Shown here one piece after another: positions 1-8,738 of a DNA stretch of 64,000 nucleotides. A program made the position numbers and the translations under genes. Numbering within the stretch: position 1 is the stretch's first letter; each line of letters starts with the position of its first letter. The notes beneath the pieces were generated by a model. It saw only the letters and a program-made list of their open reading frames with translations. It was not told the DNA's origin and made no database searches. The DNA is taken from NCBI RefSeq assembly GCF_004208525.1, contig NZ_SGIT01000005.1, positions 186,001 through 250,000 of the forward strand. Reading direction: 5' to 3'. This stretch comes from Sphingobacterium corticibacterium (lineage in GTDB: Bacteria; Bacteroidota; Bacteroidia; Sphingobacteriales; Sphingobacteriaceae).

Positions 1-228
1 GCAAGGCACTATTACGAGAGTGGAAAGCTTAAAGCAATATATAATTTTGTAAAAGGAGTAGGTCATGGTGAGGCACAAGAATATCATGAAAACGGACAAC
101 TTAGTCTGATCGGCAACGTGGCAAATAGAAAAAAAGAAAATGAATGGAAATATTTCGATGAGTCCGGCAGGCTAACCAAAACTGAAATATACAAAAATGA
201 TGAACTGATAGAAACTAGGGAGCATTAA
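1..228 (+). CDS. YwqK-family MORN-variant repeat protein, 3' end only
   Basis: This is the last 75 codons of a gene that begins upstream of the window; reading frame 1 is open from base 1 to a TAA at 226-228. The visible protein carries repeating units of the type YYESGKLKAI, YHENGQLSLIG and YFDESGRLTKTEIY, each about 22-24 residues apart. This is the aromatic-x-x-(S/N)-G-x-L signature of MORN-variant repeats in proteins annotated as YwqK-type antitoxins. The repeats form beta-hairpins that probably bind a protein partner. The antitoxin label is by family only: no cognate toxin is seen in the visible part. The gene converges on the SymE-like gene and shares a terminator hairpin with it. Confidence 0.7.
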   Translation, partial: ARHYYESGKLKAIYNFVKGVGHGEAQEYHENGQLSLIGNVANRKKENEWKYFDESGRLTKTEIYKNDELIETREH

Positions 229-234
229 ACAACT

Positions 235-273
235 AAATAAGCCGCCAATTCGCATTGAATCGACGGCTTATTT
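235..273. terminator. Bidirectional terminator between the YwqK-like and SymE-like genes
   Basis: A 10-bp perfect inverted repeat (AAATAAGCCG at 235-244 and CGGCTTATTT at 264-273) is flanked by A/T tracts on both sides. It sits between two convergent genes, 7 bases after one stop and 12 before the other, so it can terminate both transcripts. Confidence 0.75.
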
Positions 274-284
274 GTTACACTCAA

Positions 285-494
285 CTATTCCTCCAATCGA
301 ATAATGAGCAATTTATCCTTTGTTGTGACCGTTACTCGTTTTTGCGGAGAAAACCCCAATCTTTCGAGCCCTCGCCCACTTAATTTGATTACGGGAACTG
401 TAGTTTCGCTGAAACGATTAGACTTGATGGTTGGTTGGATTTTTAAGCTTCTGACCTCCGGTCGCTTGCTTATTCTCTTCTTGGTTGTACGCAT
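285..494 (-). CDS. SymE-like small protein (putative type I toxin family)
   Basis: The protein has 69 residues. The C-terminal half (about residues 33-69: VPVIKLSGRGLERLGFSP, then KRVTVTTKDKLLIIRLEE) matches the SymE family, an AbrB/SpoVT-like swapped-hairpin fold in which a short strand, the (S)GRxLExxGF motif and two more strands follow in order. E. coli SymE is an SOS-induced protein that damages RNA or compacts the nucleoid and is controlled by an antisense RNA, SymR. The N-terminal 30 residues are basic and not conserved. The ATG at 492-494 is preferred because the next upstream in-frame codons are not homologous. A long leader (about 145 nt) runs back to a -7 box at 646-653. No antisense RNA was demonstrated. 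Confidence 0.6.
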   Translation of the reverse strand: MRTTKKRISKRPEVRSLKIQPTIKSNRFSETTVPVIKLSGRGLERLGFSPQKRVTVTTKDKLLIIRLEE

Positions 495-645
495 AATTTT
501 TTGAAGATTTTAAATAAGTAGCCCGACAGTGCTGCGTACAACCAATAAATATTGAAGTGTACAGGACTCGCACCTGCTCTCCGCCGGGCATATTGTTAAA
601 CATTGATGTCTTCATCTTGAAAATTTATTAGTATTGTACGCATCA

Positions 646-653
646 CAAATATA
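646..653 (-). promoter_or_regulatory. -7 box candidate for the SymE-like gene
   Basis: On the minus strand this reads TATATTTG, a full match to the Bacteroidota -7 consensus TAnnTTTG. It would start transcription near 639 and give a leader of about 145 nt before the SymE-like ATG. No clear -33 TTTG is seen. Confidence 0.4.
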
Positions 654-731
654 CTATCCTGTATTCATTAATACAAGAATGGATTACTTTAAACCGTTGT
701 CTTTTCGTTCATTCAGGCCTTGTAATTGTGA

Positions 732-848
732 ATGACAGTAGATTATGCTGAAGAATCGGATGGAAAAATTACGGGATTTGAATTCAAATGGAACCCAAAA
801 GCAAAAGCCAATATTCCTTTCCCATTTGTGAATGCCTATAATGCCTGA
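732..848 (+). pseudogene. C-terminal remnant of an AAA/DUF4143-type ATPase
   Basis: A 38-codon frame ending in TGA at 846-848 encodes TVDYAEESDGKITGFEFKW followed by NPKAKA and a proline/phenylalanine-rich tail. This is the typical final segment of Bacteroidota AAA_14/DUF4143 ATPases, where the nuclease-like E-V/I-D-Y...E-F-K-W motif is followed by a short tail. The frame is closed by a TGA at 729-731, and no ATPase domain, Walker motif or other DUF4143 sequence is visible upstream. It is therefore a decayed fragment, not a gene. An intact member of the same family starts 158 bases downstream, which suggests loss or replacement of an earlier copy by recombination. Confidence 0.6.
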
Positions 849-907
849 GTTCCCATTATTACGAGAGATAATTCCGATCTTTTGTAAGATTGACGTAATT
901 TGAAGAA

Positions 908-994
908 ACAAAACTCCTACATAAAAATGTGCCACAGAACAAAAACTCGTACATAAAAATGTCAAAAAAAACAAAAACTCATACATATTTTTGT
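908..994. repeat. Three direct repeats before the ATPase start
   Basis: Three near-identical units of 23-24 bases lie at 908-930, 939-962 and 971-994, starting 31 and 32 bases apart. Each has the core ACAAAA(A)CTC-N-TACATA followed by an A- or T-run and TGT, so each also contains an imperfect ACAT...ATGT dyad. The third unit overlaps the promoter -7 box of the ATPase gene. Three-turn helical spacing suits cooperative protein binding. Confidence 0.75.
986..993 (+). promoter_or_regulatory. -7 box of the AAA/DUF4143 ATPase gene
   Basis: TATTTTTG matches TAnnTTTG exactly and ends 12 bases before the ATG at 1006, so the transcript would be nearly leaderless. It lies inside the third direct repeat and accounts for the apparent TTG start at 991. 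Confidence 0.6.
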
Positions 995-1005
995 ATTTTC
1001 GCACT

Positions 1006-2292
1006 ATGAAACGGGATTTATATCAGAAACTGCTATCTTGGAAATCGAGGAAAGACCATAAGCCACTAATTGTAAGAGGAGCCCGTCAAGTAGGTAAAAC
1101 ATGGCTCATGCGTACCTTTGGTGAAGCATCCTACCAACAGGTCGCTTACATCAATATGGAAAGCAATCCATTAATAAAAAACTTATTTACCGCTGATTTT
1201 AATGTTGACCGCATCTTACTGGGGCTACAAATTGAGACCGGCATTTCGATCGACACGGATACTCTTCTTATTTTCGATGAGATACAAGAGGTCCCCGAAG
1301 CCATAACAGCCTTAAAATACTTTCATGAAAATGCCCCACAATATGATATCATTTGCGCAGGTTCTCTTTTAGGTGTGGCGTTACATAGTCACACTTCATT
1401 CCCAGTTGGAAAGGTAGAGTTTTTGGATCTTCATCCCTTGTCCTTTATGGAATTCCTCTCTGCCGTTGGAGAAGATGCATTGGTGGAATTGCTCTATAGT
1501 AAAGATTGGGCAATGGTAAATAGTTTTTCATCAAAATTAAGCGAGTGGCTACGTCACTATTACTATGTCGGTGGTATGCCCGACGCCGTAAACACGTTTA
1601 TACAAACGAAAAATCATGACGAAGTCCGATCCGTACAAAAACGTATATTAATGGCCTACGAACAGGATTTTTCAAAGCACGCTCCCCACGATATTGTTCC
1701 GCGCATTCGCATGCTTTGGAATTCTATACCCGCTCAACTGGCAAAGGAAAATAGAAAATTTATTTATGGAATCATACGGCAAGGCGCTCGGGCAAAAGAT
1801 TATGAGTTGGCGATGGCCTGGCTGAAAGATTGCGGGCTGATTCACAAAATCCACAATGTTACCAAACCCGCTATTCCTTTAAAAGCTTACGAAGATTTCA
1901 ACACCTTCAAGCTTTTTTTAGTCGATGTGGGCTTACTCGCTGCATTGACCGATTTAGATGTGCGTAGTTTATTGGAGGGCAATGCTGTTTTCCAAGAATT
2001 TAAAGGAGCTCTTACCGAACAATATGTTCTCCAGCAGTTCATGACACGGGAAGATTTTAGTACCTATTATTGGTCTCCGGCCAACTCGCGAGCTGAAATT
2101 GACTTTCTCATACAACATCAGGGCGAGGTGATTCCGATCGAGGTAAAAGCCGAAGAAAACCTACAGGCAAAAAGTTTACGCGTTTATGCAGACAAATACA
2201 AACCCCGAAAAGCGATCCGTACTTCCATGAGCAATTATAGAGAAGAAAATTGGATGGTTAATATACCGCTATTCGCCATTTCGGTGATTTAA
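1006..2292 (+). CDS. AAA_14/DUF4143 family ATP-binding protein
   Basis: The protein has 428 residues from the ATG at 1006; an upstream TTG at 991 is rejected because it is part of the -7 box. The N-terminal AAA domain shows Walker A (GARQVGKT, about residues 27-34) and Walker B (TLLIFDEIQEVP). The C-terminal DUF4143 domain ends in a restriction-nuclease-like region with EIDFLI...IPIEVKAEE, the E-D-ExK arrangement of this family. The length fits full-length members. These proteins are common, often multicopy and horizontally mobile in Bacteroidota; their biological role is not established. It is transcribed alone, behind three spaced direct repeats, and lies next to the remnant of a second family member. 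Confidence 0.85.
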   Translation: MKRDLYQKLLSWKSRKDHKPLIVRGARQVGKTWLMRTFGEASYQQVAYINMESNPLIKNLFTADFNVDRILLGLQIETGISIDTDTLLIFDEIQEVPEAITALKYFHENAPQYDIICAGSLLGVALHSHTSFPVGKVEFLDLHPLSFMEFLSAVGEDALVELLYSKDWAMVNSFSSKLSEWLRHYYYVGGMPDAVNTFIQTKNHDEVRSVQKRILMAYEQDFSKHAPHDIVPRIRMLWNSIPAQLAKENRKFIYGIIRQGARAKDYELAMAWLKDCGLIHKIHNVTKPAIPLKAYEDFNTFKLFLVDVGLLAALTDLDVRSLLEGNAVFQEFKGALTEQYVLQQFMTREDFSTYYWSPANSRAEIDFLIQHQGEVIPIEVKAEENLQAKSLRVYADKYKPRKAIRTSMSNYREENWMVNIPLFAISVI

Positions 2293-2684
2293 TGCCGCCT
2301 TTTAAGATACTTAATACAAAAAACCAAAAAGCCACAACGGAATCTTTTCCGCAACACCATACTCCAAATCATCTACAGCTAGATATGCCTGCGTATCTCC
2401 CGCAATCTGCTTTTTACCCTTATTTTTTTCTCCCACTTCAAAAGTATACAATACACCAAGAACTATTAACAATTCCACCAACTTTCCCTCTCCACCATTA
2501 CCTGTCAACTATTAACTACGCACTATTAACTCGAATAGAAAGAATCTAAATAACAAATACGATTTCCGCAATAAAAGCACATTAAATTACAAATAACTCA
2601 ACGTTGAATCATTTTTTTTAAAAAATTTATAACGAAAAACATTTTTTATTCATATATTAGCAAACAAATATTTTGAGGAGAGAA
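2293..2684. other. 392-base gene-free region before gltB
   Basis: No convincing gene is seen. The sequence is A/T-rich and pyrimidine-rich on the plus strand, with the 9-mer ACTATTAAC at 2461-2469, 2508-2516 and 2521-2529. On the minus strand a short frame (2508 to 2311) ends in EKIPLWLFGFLY and has a plausible protein-like composition; it may be a decayed gene end, but it has no recognised family. A weak -7 box candidate for gltB, TATATTAG (7 of 8), lies at 2653-2660. Confidence 0.5.
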
Positions 2685-5600
2685 ATGACAAACGAAAGAT
2701 TACCGGAACAAGGACTGTATAATCCTGACTTTGAGCATGATGCATGTGGTGTTGGTTTCGTCGCCCACATCAAAGGTAAAAAGTCGCATCAGCAAGTAAA
2801 GGATGCCTTGACAATGTTGGAAAACATGGAGCACCGGGGGGCATGTGGCTGTGACCCTGAAAGTGGAGACGGAGCGGGAATTATGATTCAATTACCCCAT
2901 GAATTTTTATGGGAAGAGTGCATAAGCCTGGGTATTCAACTAGAAGAACCGGGGTATTATGGCACAGGAATGGTCTTCCTTCCTAAAGAGGAGGAATTAA
3001 ATCAACTATGCCGCAATGCGATTATAGAAGCAACCGAAGAGCGCGGCATGCGGTTCTTAGGTTTCCGCGGTGTACCGGTTAACCGTGAAGGTATCGGTCC
3101 AACGGCATTGAGCGCAGAACCCGAGATCGTTCAGTTTTTTGTCTCTCGCCCAGATGGGGTATCCAGCACAACGGATTTCGAACGGAAACTCTTTGTGCTG
3201 AGACGTCTTATCATCCAAAAAATAAAACAACAACAAACCTATCCATTACCTTTATACATCGCTTCATTATCTTGTAAGACGATTGTATATAAAGGACAAT
3301 TAACGACCTATCAAGTCGGTACATATTTCGAAGATCTGAGAGACCCACGCGTTGTATCCGCATTCGGATTAGTACACTCGCGTTTTTCTACAAACACTTT
3401 TCCTTCTTGGTCGTTGGCGCAACCGTTCCGCAATATCGCGCACAATGGGGAGATCAATACGTTGACTGGAAACCTAAACTGGTTTTATGCCGGCGCAAGA
3501 GCACTTTCTTCTCCTTATTTTACCGAAGAAGAAATGCAGATATTGCTTCCTGTAGTTGATCGCGGGCAATCGGATTCAGCTTGTTTAGATAACGTCGTGG
3601 AATTGCTATTACATAGCGGAAGAAGTTTGCCGCATGTGATGCTGATGCTCGTACCGGAAGCTTGGGATGGCAATACCCAAATGGACCCGTTGAAGAGAGC
3701 ATTCTATGAATACCACGCAACATTAATGGAACCATGGGATGGCCCTGCTGCCTTGTGTTTTACCGACGGGAATACCATTGGTGCCACGCTAGACCGAAAC
3801 GGTTTGAGACCGCTACGCTTTGCCGTGACATCCGATGACCGCGTGGTTGTCGCTTCGGAAGCGGGTGCATTACCTGTACCGGAAAGCTTGATCATTAAGA
3901 AAGGTCGTCAACAGCCCGGTAAAATATTCGTCGTGGATATGGAGAAAGGTTGTATTCGTTCTGATGAGGAAGTCAAAGGCGAACTTATCCGCCAACAACC
4001 TTATGGCGAATGGTTAGATAATTACAAAATCCGCATGGCGGAATTGGAAGCACCTCGTGTTACCTATACTTACCTTAAAAAAGAATCGGTATTCAAATAC
4101 CAACAAGCATTCGGTTATTCACGTGAAGATTTAGAAAGTATCATCACACCGATGGCTATGACCGGCTATGAGCCTATTGGCTCGATGGGTACAGATGTTC
4201 CGTTGGCGATTCTATCAGACCAGCCACAACACCTGTCTAGCTATTTCAAACAATTCTTTGCACAGGTTACCAACCCACCAATCGATCCGATTCGGGAACG
4301 TATGGTGATGAGCTTAGCGACATTCATCGGCAATGCCGGCAATATTCTCGTAGAAGATAAAAAATTCTGTCACTGCGTAACCTTGGAGCATCCGATATTG
4401 ACCTCGAGCGAATTAGAGAAACTTCGCTCCATCGACACCGGTATATTCCAAGCGAAAACATTGCAGCTTTACTTTAAAGCAGATGGTAAACCGGGGTCAT
4501 TGGAAGCTGGTCTGGAAAGACTATGTCGATACGCCGATGATGCGGTTCGCGATGGTTTTGAGGTGATCATTCTTTCTGATCGCGCGATTGACTCCCAACA
4601 CTGTGCGATTCCATCGATCTTGGCGATATCTGCTGTACATCACCATCTTATTAAAACAGGGAACAGAGGTGCGGTAGGCTTAGTGGTAGAAGCTGGCGAT
4701 ATATGGGAAGTACACCACGTTGCTTGTCTATTGGCATTCGGCGCGACAGCCATCAACCCTTATATGGCATTGGCTTCGATCCGCACGATGAAAGAATTAG
4801 GACAGATCGAAACGGAACTGACTTGGGAAGAATTGCGTAAAAATTACGTAAAAGCTATCTGTGCAGGTCTGTTAAAGATATTCTCGAAAATGGGTATCTC
4901 TACCCTACAATCATACCACGGAGCACAGATTTTCGAAGTCTTAGGTATCGACAAATCTGTTGTAGACAACTATTTCTGCGGTTCGGTTTCCCGGATCGGT
5001 GGATTGACCTTAGACGATATTGCAACAGAAGCTTTATCTAAACATTGGCGAGCTTTTGGACAATCACGCGTAGAACAGAAACTATTGCCAGAAGGTGGTA
5101 TTTATCAATGGAAACGTCGTGGAGAACGTCATTTGTGGAACCCTGAAACGGTACACCTTTTACAAAAGGCTTGCCGCACAGGCGATTTTGAATCCTACAA
5201 ACAATACGCAGCGTTCATCAATAATCAAAAAGAACGCATGTACACGCTACGCGGATTACTCGATTTTGCGAAGCATAGAACTCCTGTTCCGTTGGAAGAG
5301 GTCGAACCTGCAGAAAACATCATGAAACGTTTTGCTACAGGCGCCATGTCTATGGGTTCGATTTCTACGGAAGCTCACAGTACCCTAGCCATCGCGATGA
5401 ACCGTATCGGTGCGAAAAGCAACACCGGCGAAGGGGGCGAGGATGCTGCGCGTTTTAACCGATTGCCTAACGGCGATTCGATGCGCTCTGCTATCAAACA
5501 GGTAGCATCTGCACGTTTTGGTGTGACATCACATTACCTAACCGAAGCGGATGAAATCCAAATCAAGATGGCTCAAGGTGCAAAACCAGGTGAAGGTGGT

Positions 5601-7199
5601 CAGCTACCGGGACATAAAGTAGATGAGTTTATTGCGCGCTTGCGCCACGCAACACCGGGCGTAGGATTGATTTCTCCTCCACCGCATCACGATATTTACT
5701 CTATTGAGGACTTGGCGCAATTGATTTTCGACCTGAAAAATGCGAACCGTCAAGCCAGAATCAACGTTAAACTGGTTTCTAAAGCTGGTGTGGGCACCAT
5801 CGCCGCGGGGGTAGCAAAAGCGCATGCAGATGTGATCCTCATCGCCGGATTTGACGGCGGTACAGGTGCATCACCATTGAGTTCTGTTAAACACGCCGGC
5901 TTACCTTGGGAGCTTGGACTAGCCGAAGCACACCAGACACTTGTACAGAATAAGTTACGTAGCCGCGTGGTATTGCAGGCCGACGGGCAAATGAAAACTG
6001 GCCGTGACATCGTAATCGCTACCTTATTGGGTGCAGAAGAATGGGGTGTCGCGACAGCAGCGTTGGTTGCTGGTGGTTGTATCATGATGCGCAAATGCCA
6101 TCTGAATACTTGTCCGGTGGGAGTTGCTACACAAGATCCAGAATTGCGGAAGCTATTCTCCGGAAAACCAGAGGATATCGTCAACCTATTCCGTTTCCTT
6201 GCGGAAGAAATACGGGAGACAATGGCACAACTTGGTTTCCGTACCATCAACGAAATGGTAGGTCGTGCACAGTTCTTGAAGAAACGTGAAAATATAGACC
6301 ACTGGAAAGCCGCGAAAATAGATTTCTCACAGATATTGCATGTTGCGCGAAACGAGCCATCTGAAAGCCTGTATAACACGCAAGAGCAGGATCACGGTAT
6401 GAGTATGATTTTAGACTGGGGATTATTGAACCAAGCGAGATCTGCTATCGATACAAAAACACCAGTATTTGGCACATTTAAAGTGAAAAATACAGATCGT
6501 ACCATAGGTACACTGTTATCGAATGAGGTATCAAAAGTACATGGTGCAGATGGATTACCGGACAACACCGTTAACTTTAAGTTTGAAGGCTCAGCCGGCC
6601 AATCGTTTGGGGCATTTGCTGTCAAAGGACTTTCGTTTGAATTGGAAGGTGAAGCCAATGACTATGTGGGTAAGGGGCTTTCGGGCGCACAGCTTGCTAT
6701 TTACCCGACAGATGACAGTCCGCTGGTAGCACATGAGAATATCATCATCGGTAACGTTGCATTGTATGGCGCAACATCCGGTCATCTCTTTATCAACGGC
6801 ATGGCAGGCGAACGTTTTGCGGTAAGAAACTCCGGAGCTACGGCCGTTGTGGAAGGTATCGGTGACCACGGTTGTGAATACATGACTGGAGGACGTGCAC
6901 TGATTTTAGGGGAAACAGGGCGTAACTTTGCCGCGGGTATGAGTGGTGGCATCGCTTGGATTTACGATATAGCGGGCAACTTCCGCGACAATTGCAATCA
7001 GGAAATGGTAGACCTTGATCCGTTAGACACAGAAGATGAAAACAACATCATAGCGCTGTTGAAACGCCATATACACCTCACGAACAGTGAGCGGGCGAAC
7101 CTCATCTTGCAAAATTGGGCAAGCGAAAAAAGTAAGTTTATCAAAGTATTCCCACGTGAATACAAAAATGTGTTACGTAAAAAATTAGTGGAAGCTTAA
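2685..7199 (+). CDS. gltB: Glutamate synthase (NADPH-type), large subunit
   Basis: The alpha subunit (1504 residues) hydrolyses glutamine and transfers the ammonia through an internal tunnel to 2-oxoglutarate at the FMN site, giving glutamate. The start is the ATG at 2685, with AGGAGAG 2-8 bases upstream; an upstream TTG would consume this ribosome-binding site. The N-terminal Ntn amidotransferase begins at Cys21 (ACGVGF) after a 20-residue propeptide, as in the family. A central domain, an FMN TIM barrel and a C-terminal beta-helix with G-rich repeats follow. The 3Fe-4S cysteines are seen in GCIMMRKCHLNTCPVG (C-x5-C-x4-C). gltD follows after 20 bases, so the two form an operon. Length and motif order are normal. 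Confidence 0.97.
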   Translation: MTNERLPEQGLYNPDFEHDACGVGFVAHIKGKKSHQQVKDALTMLENMEHRGACGCDPESGDGAGIMIQLPHEFLWEECISLGIQLEEPGYYGTGMVFLPKEEELNQLCRNAIIEATEERGMRFLGFRGVPVNREGIGPTALSAEPEIVQFFVSRPDGVSSTTDFERKLFVLRRLIIQKIKQQQTYPLPLYIASLSCKTIVYKGQLTTYQVGTYFEDLRDPRVVSAFGLVHSRFSTNTFPSWSLAQPFRNIAHNGEINTLTGNLNWFYAGARALSSPYFTEEEMQILLPVVDRGQSDSACLDNVVELLLHSGRSLPHVMLMLVPEAWDGNTQMDPLKRAFYEYHATLMEPWDGPAALCFTDGNTIGATLDRNGLRPLRFAVTSDDRVVVASEAGALPVPESLIIKKGRQQPGKIFVVDMEKGCIRSDEEVKGELIRQQPYGEWLDNYKIRMAELEAPRVTYTYLKKESVFKYQQAFGYSREDLESIITPMAMTGYEPIGSMGTDVPLAILSDQPQHLSSYFKQFFAQVTNPPIDPIRERMVMSLATFIGNAGNILVEDKKFCHCVTLEHPILTSSELEKLRSIDTGIFQAKTLQLYFKADGKPGSLEAGLERLCRYADDAVRDGFEVIILSDRAIDSQHCAIPSILAISAVHHHLIKTGNRGAVGLVVEAGDIWEVHHVACLLAFGATAINPYMALASIRTMKELGQIETELTWEELRKNYVKAICAGLLKIFSKMGISTLQSYHGAQIFEVLGIDKSVVDNYFCGSVSRIGGLTLDDIATEALSKHWRAFGQSRVEQKLLPEGGIYQWKRRGERHLWNPETVHLLQKACRTGDFESYKQYAAFINNQKERMYTLRGLLDFAKHRTPVPLEEVEPAENIMKRFATGAMSMGSISTEAHSTLAIAMNRIGAKSNTGEGGEDAARFNRLPNGDSMRSAIKQVASARFGVTSHYLTEADEIQIKMAQGAKPGEGGQLPGHKVDEFIARLRHATPGVGLISPPPHHDIYSIEDLAQLIFDLKNANRQARINVKLVSKAGVGTIAAGVAKAHADVILIAGFDGGTGASPLSSVKHAGLPWELGLAEAHQTLVQNKLRSRVVLQADGQMKTGRDIVIATLLGAEEWGVATAALVAGGCIMMRKCHLNTCPVGVATQDPELRKLFSGKPEDIVNLFRFLAEEIRETMAQLGFRTINEMVGRAQFLKKRENIDHWKAAKIDFSQILHVARNEPSESLYNTQEQDHGMSMILDWGLLNQARSAIDTKTPVFGTFKVKNTDRTIGTLLSNEVSKVHGADGLPDNTVNFKFEGSAGQSFGAFAVKGLSFELEGEANDYVGKGLSGAQLAIYPTDDSPLVAHENIIIGNVALYGATSGHLFINGMAGERFAVRNSGATAVVEGIGDHGCEYMTGGRALILGETGRNFAAGMSGGIAWIYDIAGNFRDNCNQEMVDLDPLDTEDENNIIALLKRHIHLTNSERANLILQNWASEKSKFIKVFPREYKNVLRKKLVEA

Positions 7200-7219
7200 T
7201 TAGCGGAGGAAAAGTAGTC

Positions 7220-8686
7220 ATGGGAAAACCAACAGGATTTTTAGAATTTGAAAGAGCGCTTCCGCAGAAAGAATCTGTAGAAAGCAGAAGACAAAATTAT
7301 CAGGAATTTGTACACAGCTATACCGATGATCAATTGAATCATCAAGCAGCACGCTGTATGAATTGTGGCATTCCTTTTTGCCACTCGGGGTGTCCATTGG
7401 GAAATGTAATCCCCGAATTCAACGACGCCGTTTACGATGCCCGCTGGGAAGAAGCGTATAACATCTTGGTGTCAACCAACAACTTCCCGGAGTTTACGGG
7501 AAGAATTTGTCCGGCACCCTGCGAAGCCGCTTGTGTGCTAGGTATTAACAAACCACCGGTTGCTATCGAAGAAATCGAAAAACATATCATCGAAATTGCG
7601 TATAAGAAAAACTACGTACAGCCAAATAAAAGCTATATCAAAACCGGCAAACGCGTGGCAGTAGTGGGCTCCGGTCCTGCTGGATTGGCTGCGGCGGCAC
7701 AATTGAACAAAGCGGGACATGATGTCGTGGTATACGAGCGTGATGATAAAGTGGGTGGTTTGCTTCGTTACGGTATTCCGGATTTCAAACTGGATAAATC
7801 CGTGATCGACCGTCGGGTGGAAGTAATGGAACAATCGGGTGTCGTATTTAAAACAAATGCGGAAGTAGGCGTGAATGTTCCTGCCAGCGAATTGCAGGAT
7901 TATGATGCAGTGGTATTGGCTGGAGGATCAACAATTCCACGTAACTTGCCGATTCCGGGACGCGAACTGAAAGGTGTGCATTACGCGATGGAATTTTTGA
8001 AGCAGCAAAACAAACGAGTCGGCAACTCCCCTATTGAAGTGGAAGAAATTTTAGCAACGGATAAAAATGTATTGGTTATCGGTGGTGGTGATACCGGTTC
8101 CGACTGTGTGGGAACATCTAATCGGCACGGAGCAAAAAGTGTTACACAATTTGAATTGATGCCACAACCACCGCAAGAGCGTACCTCTGCGATGCCTTGG
8201 CCAACTTATCCAATGCTGTTAAAAACAACCACATCGCATGAGGAAGGTTGTCAGCGTAATTGGAGTGTGAGTACCAAAGCATTCTTGGGAGACGAAAAAG
8301 GACATCTACGTGCCGCATTGATTGTTGACTTAGAATGGGAAACCGATGCATTGGGCAGACCTACCAAATTTAAAGAAATAGAAGGTTCCGAGCGTGAAAT
8401 CCCTTGCGAATTGGTGACGTTGGCGATGGGCTTCCTACATCCGCAACACGAAGGGCTATTGCAACAACTCGGCGTGAAACTTGACGGACGTGGCAATGTT
8501 GAAGCACGAGAAGGCGAATACAAATCGTCTGCTGATAAGGTGTTTGTCGCTGGCGATATGCGTCGCGGTCAATCTCTCGTCGTTTGGGCGATCTCTGAAG
8601 GTCGTGAATGCGCTAGAAAAGTAGATGAGTTCCTGATGGGATACTCCGAACTGGAATGTAAAGATAAAGCTGTTTCATACGCTTAG
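7220..8686 (+). CDS. gltD: Glutamate synthase, small subunit
   Basis: The beta subunit (488 residues) passes electrons from NADPH through FAD and two 4Fe-4S clusters to GltB. The N-terminal cluster cysteines are visible in CMNCGIPFCHSGCPLGN and CPAPCEAAC. The FAD-binding motif VAVVGSGPAGLAAA lies near residue 147, and the NAD(P)-binding motif VLVIGGGDTGSD follows. A second conserved FAD contact is FVAGDMRRGQS near the C-terminus. A strong ribosome-binding site (GGAGG) lies ahead of the ATG. The gene is co-transcribed with gltB and is followed by a strong terminator. Confidence 0.96.
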   Translation: MGKPTGFLEFERALPQKESVESRRQNYQEFVHSYTDDQLNHQAARCMNCGIPFCHSGCPLGNVIPEFNDAVYDARWEEAYNILVSTNNFPEFTGRICPAPCEAACVLGINKPPVAIEEIEKHIIEIAYKKNYVQPNKSYIKTGKRVAVVGSGPAGLAAAAQLNKAGHDVVVYERDDKVGGLLRYGIPDFKLDKSVIDRRVEVMEQSGVVFKTNAEVGVNVPASELQDYDAVVLAGGSTIPRNLPIPGRELKGVHYAMEFLKQQNKRVGNSPIEVEEILATDKNVLVIGGGDTGSDCVGTSNRHGAKSVTQFELMPQPPQERTSAMPWPTYPMLLKTTTSHEEGCQRNWSVSTKAFLGDEKGHLRAALIVDLEWETDALGRPTKFKEIEGSEREIPCELVTLAMGFLHPQHEGLLQQLGVKLDGRGNVEAREGEYKSSADKVFVAGDMRRGQSLVVWAISEGRECARKVDEFLMGYSELECKDKAVSYA

Positions 8687-8694
8687 TTTTATAT

Positions 8695-8737
8695 AAAAAG
8701 AGAAAAAGCCGGACGATGTCCGGCTTTTTCTCTTTTT
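8695..8737. terminator. Bidirectional terminator, gltD / eamA-like gene
   Basis: GCCGGAC (8708-8714) and GTCCGGC (8718-8724) form a GC-rich stem with a 3-base loop. It is extended on both sides by AAAAAGAGAAAAA and TTTTTCTCTTTTT. It follows gltD by 8 bases and abuts the stop codon of the convergent transporter gene. Confidence 0.9.
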
Positions 8738-8738
8738 A

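Noticed and set aside
558..580. tRNA-like T-arm on the minus strand (CAGG-TGCGAGT-CCTG)
   Set aside because: No acceptor stem, D-arm or anticodon arm can be found next to it, and the loop lacks the usual T-T-C. It is not a tRNA and too weak to call an attachment site.
418..615. 65-codon minus-strand frame overlapping the SymE-like gene
   Set aside because: It overlaps the SymE-like gene in another frame, lacks family features and looks like leader sequence read by chance.
908..994. CRISPR array
   Set aside because: Only three units, with 8-base spacers and internal variation, no cas genes; they are better explained as operator repeats.
684..1004. 106-codon minus-strand open frame
   Set aside because: It is antisense to the ATPase remnant and the repeats, has an implausible composition (FLFFLTFLCTSFC) and no homologue I recognise.
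2292..2549. 85-codon plus-strand frame after the ATPase
   Set aside because: Low-complexity composition rich in His, Pro, Tyr and Thr, no start context and no family.
5750..6379. 209-codon frame antisense to gltB
   Set aside because: It lies fully inside the FMN domain of GltB; its Ser/Ala/Pro-rich composition is typical of reverse-strand shadows.
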